Shown here in pieces: positions 19,201-26,216 of a DNA stretch of 26,216 nt (the first letter of the stretch is position 1; the number at the start of each line of letters is the position of its first letter). The stretch covers positions 3,613,744-3,639,959 of the forward strand of contig BFEA01000018.1 of the NCBI GenBank assembly GCA_003427395.1, in the 5' to 3' direction. The DNA is from Chara braunii. Taxonomy: Eukaryota; Streptophyta; Charophyceae; Charales; Characeae. A program made the translations under genes and the position numbers. Below the pieces are notes generated by a model. The model searched no databases. It saw nothing but the letters and a program-made list of their open reading frames with translations, and was not told the DNA's origin.

Positions 19201-20546
19201 AAGGTCCTTGTAATCAGTGTGCTATGTGCTGTGTCGGTAGCTATGATGTCCCCATTTTCCGGGTCGAAGAGTGCTTCAATGACCATCCAGCGGGCTCGCG
19301 CGGTGGCCATGGAGAAAAAATGGGTGTCCATAGTAGCTTCCTGGGTAAATTTAGCCATTTTCTCCCGGATTCGAATCCCTTGCCATCTATGTTGCGCGTA
19401 TTGCAGAAGTTGGTCTTTGACATTTTGTAAGGCGGTAGTGGGATGCTGTGAATCTGCCTGTTGTTCCAGGCTTAGTAGTTCCTTATGAGTGGACATTTCC
19501 TGTTGATGTCGTTGAGCTGCTTTGACTTTAGAGACGTCCTTACATTTTTTAGCCAGGAAGACTAGTCCATTGTTGAACCATGTTAGGGGTGAGTCGAAAA
19601 GGTGCTTTTGCTGATGCCAAAAGAGTCATTCGTGACGAATCATTTGAGTAAAGGTTGGGTCGTTCAGCAAGGAGGTATTAAGCTTGTAAAAGCCTGACCC
19701 TTGGTCTGGCCTTTTCCTCATTTTCAGTATTATGCCGCATGTTTTATGGTCTAGTGCTGGGTGCGGGCTACGTGGGAGGATTAGTGTCCAACGCAAGGCA
19801 CCTTCCAGGTTGTTTGAGATGAAGATAAGGTCAATCCTGGATTTGGATAGCCGTGCCGGGTCATTATCCCTAAGGCATGTAAAGGATTGTGCTTGGGGGT
19901 GTAGTCGGCGGAAGGTGTCAAAGATTGAGAACATCTCGCAGAATTCCGTTATCATTCGTTCATCTTCCGTCGTGGCGAAAGAGGGGGATTCCTGGGCGTT
20001 CCATCTGTCCAAATTCCTGTCGGGGGTAGCATTAAAATCCCCTGCTATAATTAGGGGAATGCCCTCCGACACTTGCGTAGCCAACTTCCCCAGGAATTCT
20101 CTTCTTCCCCCGACTGTATTAGGAGCGTAAATGCACAGTATGCAGATTAGCTCCGGCTCAAGCATACCCAAGACGGAGGCCCAGCGTCCTTCTGCTTCAT
20201 CCACAACACAATGGACTGGCTGGAATCTGGAGTCTGGAGGGACCCAGATTGCCACTCCTGCTGAGCCCGGTCTGGGTGCGTGGGCTCTGATTGCCGTGTG
20301 GGGCCTGGTCATTCTGTGAGCCCTGTTATGTTCCGGATTGTCTTGCAGGTGGGTTTCTTGGACGCAAATTATATCCGGCCATCGTTTGCCCCCCACCCCT
20401 CTGAGTTGGTCCCAGATGGCCTGCCGTTTTTCAAGTCTACTTGACGCTAGGCCGTTAACATTAATGGATCGTAGATCCAGATCCGTCGAGCTAACACATT
20501 TTTGCCACACCTGGTTCTTACAGTTTAGTGTTTCCAGCTCGTCCAT
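16239..20546 (-). pseudogene. LINE ORF2: APE endonuclease, reverse transcriptase, zf-RVT (broken)
   Basis: The start ATG at 20544-20546 directly follows an in-frame TAA. Endonuclease, residues about 25-275: NVNG (29-32), QETH (E64), GDFN (D170, N172), SRIDLIFIS (D239) and LDH (D266, H267). Reverse transcriptase: NYRPITLL, motif A FIDFEKAYD (about 18614-18640), RQGDPIAPYLF, and the catalytic FADD (about 18320-18331). The C-terminal zf-RVT is WCHSC...ETIEHIFLQC near 16690-16610. In total about 1,435 codons, a usual plant L1 size. Damage: TGA at 19626, 18603, 17849 and 17730; TAG at 17349; a frameshift at the seven-base C run 18484-18490; and a one-base loss near 17767. The product would nick target DNA and prime reverse transcription. 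This copy cannot encode it. Confidence 0.9.
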
Positions 20547-20557
20547 TTAATATTTAT

Positions 20558-22979
20558 CTATAGTGCATGCCATGGCTGGTCCCATCTGTCTAAAAATAGG
20601 GTCTTTTTCCTTACTATCCTGCACAGGCACCTACAGACGTCATCTTCTGACCAATACTCGTTGTTTTTAACTTTTGCACATTGGAGGTCCAGCAGCGTGA
20701 AGTGGTTCAACCAGCGCAGGTTAGCAGTCTTGTTGGTTTCAAAAAGCAGGAAAAGATCGTTGCGGGCCATTTGATGGTCCCAGGCCCCAAACCTCACCCT
20801 TGCTTTTGCTCCTGGGGCATAGTGGCTCAGAATAAAGGCCCGCATTTGGTCCGTGAACATCTTGTCCCTCTCTCTACCGTCTCCCTCCTTCGGTGCGAAT
20901 TCCCAGCCATGTAGTGTTACTCCTCCGTGTTCTCCTACCTGGGAGAGACCTATTTCCCACACCCCTTCTGATTTCCTTAGAGGGACTACCAGTACACCAT
21001 TCTGTTTTGAAAGAGGCATTTCGAAAAGCCCTCGTTCTATAAGTTGTCTGATCTTAAGCCTTCGGGACGTCATCCCTTCGTCCTACCCTACCATGACTTC
21101 CTTTGTCTCGGGTCGGGTGGGCTGGGGGGACACCTCCGGGGCTGGGGTGGCTGGGTGTGGGGGAGGCGGATCCTGTGGGGGAGGGGGATGAAAGCGTCCT
21201 CGTGCCACGGCCAATATACGCTGAAAAGCTTCTGCCCAGGTCAGATGGGCCGTGGGCCCGGTGGTTAACGCATTTCTCAGCGTAGGGCTGCGGTTGAGTA
21301 GTGTGACTAATTCTACATAAGATCTATCCCATTATTGCTCACCTTCGTGGGGAAAATTTGTCTGCAGGTGTTTAATTATCCAGTCCGTCACTACCTGGAT
21401 TTTCTGGTCTAGGCCCATTTCCCGAGGAGGGGCATCCGGGTCAACCGGGTCCTTCTGGCCTTCCTCCATTTCAACGTCCGGGGGGGGGTTGGCATCTACG
21501 TCCATTGGTTGTGCTCCAAAGGCATCCGAGCAGAAGTTAGGGGCCAGCATTTGTGAACCTCCATGGTCCGGTTGTTGCTGGCCTTGTGGCGGTGCTTGTG
21601 GGGTGGTTGGGGTCTGCCCCCGTGCTGGCAAAGCTCGCGCCTGCTGCTTCAGTCTCAACCCATGATTGTGATGTCCTTCCTGTGGCTGCTTTGCGGGGGG
21701 CGTCGATGCTCCTCCTTCCAGCCCCACCCCTGCCTCATCCTCCTCTGGTCCCCTGCCCCCCCTTCCAGTAATTGACGCCACCTTTTTTTTGTGTTTCGTC
21801 CTTGTGCTATTTATTCCCTGGTCTCCTTCCACCTCTTTTTCTTTGCACTCTCCTTCTTCTTCTTCTTCTTTTTTGTTTTCGCTTGTCCCCTGCTGGGCTA
21901 CTGGCTTTGGTTCCTCTTTCTGTGCGTCCAGTTTGGGTTCATGTGTCTTAGTGTCCAGGAGGGCAAAGCGATTTTCATTAATGCATCCACTCCCACTAGC
22001 GTCCTTTTCCAGGTTGTGTTCCTGTTCCGTTGTCCTTTTCCCAACTACCACCCACTTTTCGTGTGATCGTACTTTTGAGGGGGCCCACCCCAGATGAGAT
22101 TCCAGGGATTTGGGGGGGGCACCATGTTGCGGGTGGTTGGGAGTCCTGTTGAGGCTCGCCTTGCCCTTCCCATGACCATCCAATCACTTCCCCTTCCTTT
22201 TTTCCGGGCGCATCGATGAACACCCATCCTTCGTGGCCAGGGTCAACCATGCGCCACCGTGAGTCGTCAAAGGGGTCCTTTCTTAAACGCCCTGTGGGCC
22301 ACACTCCGCGTGACGGGTGATGTGCACAGGCTGTCTCGGTATACAAATGCCCGTATGCCTGACACTTGAAGCACCAGGGGCGGTGTTTATGGGCAGTGTG
22401 GATGCGGTATATTCTATCTCCTACCTGAAAGGGGATCACGTCGTCAATCGAAAAGATTTGTCCGTCTGCTAGGCTAATGGCTAGAATAAGATAATCGTCT
22501 CTGCGTGCCACATAGGGGGGGAGAGGGTCAATAAAGCCGACCACATCATATCTCTCTGCAAAATCCTGGAGGAAGGCTGTTTTTATTTCAATCGGGATAT
22601 GACGGAGTTCGACCCAAAAAACCTCCCTCGTCATTTGCTCCCTCCGTTCCTCTGGTCTTTGTGGTTTGGGGGGGGGGCAGGGGTGAATGCGTACCTCTGA
22701 TCTTTCACAACGGATTGCCTTCCAACTATCCATTGACTTCTTATCCGACACCGATACACAGATGACAGTGATGACTGCGGATGAGACCGGTTGGATTAGA
22801 AAGTGCTCGCGTGCATTCTCTGGAGATCCCTTGAATGCAGCTAGGCGATCTCTGATCCAGCCTACTTTATCGTTCGTGGATTTGAAAGTTGCGTCGTCGT
22901 GAAAGGTCCAGTTACTGGCGTGTCGGGTGAATAGTGCGTCTCGTGTTTTAACTGCCTCCCCTGGGAGGGCTCTAACCAT
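20558..22979 (-). pseudogene. LINE ORF1, gag-like with CCHC knuckle (broken)
   Basis: The start ATG (22977-22979) sits in ACCACCATGG, an ideal Kozak context, with TAG in frame a few codons upstream. Residues 1-200 resemble LINE ORF1 proteins. A zinc knuckle CFKCQAYGHLYTETAC has C203, C206, H211 and C218. An acidic and Lys/Glu-rich linker and a Pro/Gln-rich segment follow (about 22000-21400). A final, more ordered region of about 170 residues (21073-20561) I do not recognise. The frame is interrupted by one frameshift at or near the eight-base C run at 22112-22119 (plus-strand G), then TAA at 21332-21334 and TAG at 21083-21085. The segments on both sides of each stop are in the same frame, so the ancestral protein was about 800 residues. 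Its role would be binding the element RNA. Confidence 0.8.
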
Positions 22980-23296
22980 GGTGGTTTTGCCGCCCTAGTT
23001 GATAATTCTGTTTTCGGAAGGGGCCAGTAAGCGGGACAGGAAGAATGCACTAGTTGTTGACAAATTCCTCAGGGGAATTTTCCATTCCTCCTGTGCTACC
23101 TTCCCCGCTCTTCCTTCCTGCGTTGGATTGAGATGGTTTCCTGAAGGAGCGGTCACGCCACCCTTTCCGCCCATGTTTTGTTCAAGCCCTGGGTGGATGA
23201 GGTGGATGTGCTCCCCCCCCCAGTCTCCGCTCTCCCCCCCCCCGCCTCTACCCCCTTCCCCCTTTCCTGTGATTGGGGTATACTCCCCGGTATATT

Positions 23297-23345
23297 CTCT
23301 ATACACATCTAGATGTGTATAAGAGACAGACGTGGAAGAAATAGA

Positions 23346-23410
<65 letters not shown>

Positions 23411-23450
23411 ACCTGTCTCTTATACACATCTAGATGTGTATAAGAGACAG
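23297..23450. other. Tn5/Nextera mosaic-end junction sequence (library artefact)
   Basis: The 19-bp Tn5 mosaic end AGATGTGTATAAGAGACAG is present exactly at 23311-23329 and 23432-23450. Its reverse complement, CTGTCTCTTATACACATCT, is exact at 23413-23431 and lacks a base near 23297-23310. The back-to-back arrangement at 23413-23450 is that of the Nextera mate-pair circularisation adapter. Between the two copies lies a (CT)n run (about 23350-23406). The DNA left and right of this interval may not be neighbours in the genome. Translations of it, such as the frame at 22995-23429, are not proteins. Confidence 0.95.
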
Positions 23451-24300
23451 GGGATGGGGTCTGACGTTGTTTCATGTTGATTTACTGTATCTGTCCTGGT
23501 GGGTTCTGTTGTTCTTGTCTCTTCTCTCCCCCTCCCCGTGTTTCCCTAAGATGGTTCTGAGCCAGATGCCTAGTGATCCCCTTGTATATTAGCATAGACT
23601 CAATTTTCTTATGAACTCGTTGATAATGCGGTTTTCCTCTGCCGCTCACCATTTTGGGCTTTAACTGATTGGTTCTGTCCCTCCCTCTTTGCAACCTAAG
23701 ATATGGGTGCCTGACTTCCCTTCTCTTCCTTCTCTTCCGTTTCTCTAGCCTCGTCTGCCGCTCTCCCCTTCCTTGCTCCTCTGGCGGGCTTCCTCTTCCT
23801 CGTCACCTCCTCTTCGTCTCGCCCGCCACTCACTTCCCTCCCCTCCTCACGCTTCCGTGTGGCATACACCCCGCTATGGTTCGCTACTGCGATCAGCCCT
23901 CATCTCTGTCTCCTTGCATCCTCCCCATGTCCTGCCCGCTCGCCTTGCCGCTGACCCGTTCTCCCGGTGCACCCTGCAAGGCTTCGTCCTCCCCCCTTGC
24001 GTCACTCACCCCGCTCTTGCGATCAGCCTTCGTCTCTCTCTCCTCACCTCACACTCCCCGTGTCATGCCGTCATGCCGTACTGTTGCCCCATCTCCCGGC
24101 GTCAATCGGCTCCTCCGAGGGCAAAGATTGGGAACGGGGGGAGGGGAGATAGTTGGGTGAAAGGAAGGGGGGATTAGGATCGCAGGGTTTTTGTAGCGGC
24201 AAAAGGGGGCGACGAATGTGCAGAACCTGTCAAGGGGACCGGCTGCGATGACCTTGATGAGATCGTCCTCCCCCGAACTTCCACACTTAAGCAAAAGCGC
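23451..24300. repeat. Pyrimidine-rich block with ~85-bp direct repeats
   Basis: From about 23680 to 24110 the plus strand is C/T-rich. A block starting TGCGATCAGCC and followed by CTCTCTCC...CCCC and a GTGTC/TGTCC phrase occurs at 23888 and again at 24018 (130 bp apart). A related copy occurs at 25777. No gene is recognised; open frames reflect composition. Confidence 0.6.
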
Positions 24301-24301
24301 G

Positions 24302-24690
24302 CACCACAGTTAGAGTATGCAAATCATTTTTGCAGAACAACAGCTCCTTTCATAGGTTAACCCAGTGCTCTACCATGACCGGTCGGGATGAAAGTCAAGA
24401 TATACAACTGTGGTGGAGATCGTCACTTATGTTGAGCACACACCACAGTTGAGTATACAATTCTTTTTTGCAGATCAACAGCTCCTTTCATCGGTTAACC
24501 CAGCGCTCTTCAGTGACCAGCCGCTCACCACAATTAAGTATACAATTCTTTTTTTGCAGATCAACAGCTCCTTTCATCGATTAACCCAGCGCTCTACAGT
24601 AACCGGCCGGGATGAAAGTCAACATACCCAACTGTGCTGGACACTGCCTACATCAAGATAACTAACTGTGCTGGACACTGCCTGGTGATA
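24302..24690. repeat. Three copies of an ~80-bp unit plus a 34-bp tandem pair
   Basis: Units begin CACCAC at 24302, 24441 and 24526. They share GTATACAATTCTTTTTTGCAG, then ATCAACAGCTCCTTTCAT, GGTTAACCCAGCGCTCT and, in two units, CCGG...GGGATGAAAGTC. The TTCTTTTTTGCAG|A string looks like a 3' splice site. Just downstream AACTGTGCTGGACACTGCCT occurs at 24630 and 24664. Unit function unknown. Confidence 0.85.
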
Positions 24691-24744
24691 GATTATATTA
24701 ACATCGAGCGATACTTTGTGTAATGGGTGGTCGGAGCCGGAAGT

Positions 24745-25270
24745 GATGAGGTAAGCAGGGCAGATGAGGTAAGCGGGGCAGAGGTCGAAGTTGCAAGGCG
24801 GGGTTGGGGGGGGGGGGCAAGTGGGGAATATGGGCGGAGCTTGGGGTAGGTGGGCGGCGGGAGTTGGAGATGGGCCGGAGGTGGATGGAGGGGGGGCGAT
24901 GGGGGATCGTGTGAGCCGACGGGATCGCGTGAGCGGATGTAAAGACAGGGGCGAGGTGGCATGCAGGAGAAGGACTGTCTGGATGTGGGAGGGATGGAAT
25001 AGATGGGNCTAGAGCCGACGGGATCGCGTGAGCGGATGTAAAGACAGGGGCGAGGTGGCATGCAGGAGAAGGACTGTCTGGATGTGGGAGGGATGGAATA
25101 GATAGGTGAACGGGAGGGGAAGTCGGGTTCGGGGAGGGGGCTAAAGACAGGTGGGGGGCAGGGGATGGGTGGAGGGGAGGGAGTTGGGATTGTGGGAACA
25201 GATGAGGTGAGGACCAAAGGAACGAAAAGGGGGGCGGGAATAAAGAAGGGAGAGAGAAGGAAGCCCGACC
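24745..25270. repeat. Purine-rich (G-rich) block
   Basis: The plus strand is strongly G/A-rich, with runs such as the G tract at about 24808-24817. GATGAGGTAAGCRGGGCA is repeated twice (about 24745-24780). The Pro/Ser-rich minus-strand frames are composition artefacts. Confidence 0.75.
24913..25103. repeat. Exact 92-bp duplication flanking a single N
   Basis: The segment 24913-25004 (starting GAGCCGACGGGATCGCGTG) is repeated without change at 25012-25103, offset 99, with the lone N at 25008 between the copies. Identity across this length beside a scaffold N suggests an unmerged contig overlap rather than a biological tandem duplication. Confidence 0.85.
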
Positions 25271-25579
25271 ACCAAAGCAAAAGGAAAAGAAAAGAAAATT
25301 GTCGTGTCCCAAAGTTTCCACTCACATCTTGGGATTCATGGAGGATGCTGACGAATTCCTTACTTGCTGCTGCGCTCCATAGGTTGTTTCAGTAGCGTGG
25401 CTGCGAGATTAGCAACACGCCTCACCGGGCTTCTCCACCGGGGCTAATTCTAGCCCCGGGGCCCCAAGAGAAGACCGGTGCCGTAGGTTTCTCCATTGCA
25501 CGCTGCTCCCAAATCGGTGGACGCTGTCTTCCGATAGACTGTGATAGAGGCCTACTATCAGTGGAGACACTCTCTCCTT
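25271..25579. repeat. Spacer with extended hairpin
   Basis: A nested hairpin spans 25425-25478: outer arms CCGGGCTTCTC / GAGAAGACCGG, inner perfect arms CCGGGGCTA (25438-25446) attc TAGCCCCGG (25451-25459). No gene is recognised here. Confidence 0.65.
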
Positions 25580-25900
25580 CGGCCTCACAGTAGACTCGGT
25601 GTACTGCCGTTTGCCCGCAAAAGTTCACGTGTTCTTCCTCCTGTGCCTGACCTTCCTTCTCCTCTCTCCTTTCCCCTCTCCTCTGTTTCTCTCTCCGGCC
25701 GTGGTCTTCCTCTCCCCTCCTTGTCTCGCCGGCCACACATCTACTTGCTCCCTCCTCTCGTCTTCCACCGTGCCCTTGCGGTCAGCCCCAGACTCTCTCT
25801 CCTCGCCTCTCCCTCCCCGTGTCGCCCCGGCTCGCCGTGCCGTTGACACGTCTCCCTGTGTCGACCAGCAGGGCGGCGATGCTGCACGCCACTCGTGACT
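25580..25900. repeat. Second pyrimidine-rich block
   Basis: C/T-rich plus strand (25630-25860). It includes a third copy of the TGCGGTCAGCC...CTCTCTCCTCGCCTC block (25777) otherwise seen at 23888 and 24018. Ser/Pro/Leu-rich frames are artefacts. Confidence 0.6.
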
Positions 25901-26113
25901 TCCTCGCACGTTGGCAGTACGTCGCGCAACCCCAGTCGCGAACCCGTCGCTCCGCCTGCGCTAAGTCAGCGTCCCCCTCACACCAAAAAAAAACAACAAC
26001 CTTGATGCTTTTCTTGTCTTCCTGGTTTGTATATTTTTTCAGGACTTGTCTGCTTGGTGTGTTTGCCTGTTTCCACCAGTCATAAAAGAAAACATACACA
26101 AAATCTAATGGTA

Positions 26114-26146
26114 TGACGTCACCATGGTGACGTCAAGGGTGACTCA
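26114..26146. promoter_or_regulatory. 22-bp palindrome with two TGACGTCA sites, plus TGACTCA
   Basis: 26114-26135 is a perfect palindrome. Two TGACGTCA octamers (26114-26121, 26128-26135) flank CCATGG. TGACTCA follows at 26140-26146. TGACGTCA and TGACTCA are the consensus sites of bZIP factors (CRE/AP-1 type). No gene lies in the window downstream, so a regulatory role is inferred only. Confidence 0.5.
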
Positions 26147-26174
26147 GAAAAAAAATAAATAAGGGGCAACGGCT

Positions 26175-26192
26175 CGTGGGTCACAACCCACG
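26175..26192. repeat. Small hairpin CGTGGGT caca ACCCACG
   Basis: A perfect 7-bp inverted repeat with a 4-base loop, 28 bases after the TGACTCA site. Confidence 0.85.
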
Positions 26193-26216
26193 TTTTGAAT
26201 GGGCAAAAAAAACAGT

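Larger units (their letters stand above)
15330..23296 (-). mobile_element. Degenerate LINE (non-LTR retrotransposon), near full length
   Basis: In minus-strand order the element has a G-rich leader (about 23296-22980), ORF1 (22979-20558), an 11-base spacer, ORF2 (20546-16239), and a 3' segment of about 900 bases ending at an A tract (T run at 15330-15340) beside the assembly gap. The domain order gag-like/CCHC, APE endonuclease, reverse transcriptase, zf-RVT is that of L1-type LINEs in the green lineage. The 5' limit is uncertain because vector-like mosaic-end sequence starts near 23297. No target-site duplication could be identified. Multiple stops and frameshifts show that this copy is inactive. 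Confidence 0.85.

Noticed and set aside
16239-20546. TGA read as tryptophan (non-standard code)
   Set aside because: TAG and TAA interruptions and frameshifts in the same element fit ordinary decay better.
22995-23429. 144-codon minus-strand frame containing SYTHLDVYRE
   Set aside because: The central part is the translation of the Tn5/Nextera mosaic-end adapter and a (CT)n run.
24302-24610. tRNA-like reading of GGTAGAGCACTGGGTTAACC on the minus strand
   Set aside because: It resembles a D-arm to anticodon transition, but no acceptor stem, anticodon stem or T arm could be paired.
24693-25325. Pro/Ser-rich minus-strand frames of about 210 codons
   Set aside because: Low-complexity translations of the purine-rich block. 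They run through the single N and the duplicated contig end.

Overview
The window looks like repeat-rich intergenic DNA from a large eukaryotic nuclear genome. I find no intact host gene, rRNA, tRNA gene or CRISPR array. The best guess for the host is a green-lineage eukaryote, perhaps a streptophyte alga. That guess rests on the non-LTR retrotransposon, whose ORF2 carries a C-terminal zinc-finger domain of the type common in plant LINEs (zf-RVT), and on the abundance of MITEs, microsatellites and long homopolymers. Taxonomy cannot be proved from this sequence alone.

Layout. (1) 1-3.0 kb: two poly-T-bearing tandem repeats, a possible gag-like fragment, then a cluster of MITEs with GGG...CCC termini and 3-bp target-site duplications (776-899, 1006-1422, 1921-2084, 2533-2942). 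(2) 3.0-6.4 kb: a non-coding block dense in small hairpins. It ends in a tandem array (about 4.9-6.3 kb) whose units of roughly 350-410 bp each carry several palindromes sharing a CGGGAG core. (3) 6.4-11.2 kb: no recognisable gene; AAT, CTT, GT and GA microsatellites, a long pyrimidine-rich stretch, a tRNA-like B-box remnant, a promoter-like CCAAT/palindrome/TATA cluster and several cruciform-type inverted repeats. (4) 11.2-14.1 kb: more members of the same MITE superfamily, including a clear nested insertion (11598-13299 inside 11485-13593). (5) 14.4-16.0 kb: minisatellites, T tracts, a 170-base assembly gap and six copies of a 17-bp palindromic motif. (6) 16.2-23.0 kb, minus strand: a nearly full-length but dead LINE. 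ORF1 is gag-like with a CCHC knuckle and a long C-terminal extension; ORF2 has APE endonuclease, reverse transcriptase and zf-RVT domains. Both are broken by stops and single-base frameshifts. (7) 23.3-26.2 kb: Tn5/Nextera mosaic-end sequence left in the assembly, pyrimidine-rich and purine-rich low-complexity blocks, small direct repeats, an exact 92-bp duplication across a single N, and a palindrome with two TGACGTCA sites at the far right.

How the parts relate. The only protein-coding content with recognisable function is the LINE, whose two ORFs would have encoded an RNA-binding protein and an endonuclease/reverse transcriptase. The MITEs carry no transposase and would depend on one encoded elsewhere. 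The most unusual signals are the MITE superfamily, in which a short motif repeated inside each element changes together with the subterminal part of the TIR, and the tandem palindrome array. Two places (about 23.3-23.45 kb and 25.0 kb) show direct signs of assembly artefact, so continuity there should not be trusted.
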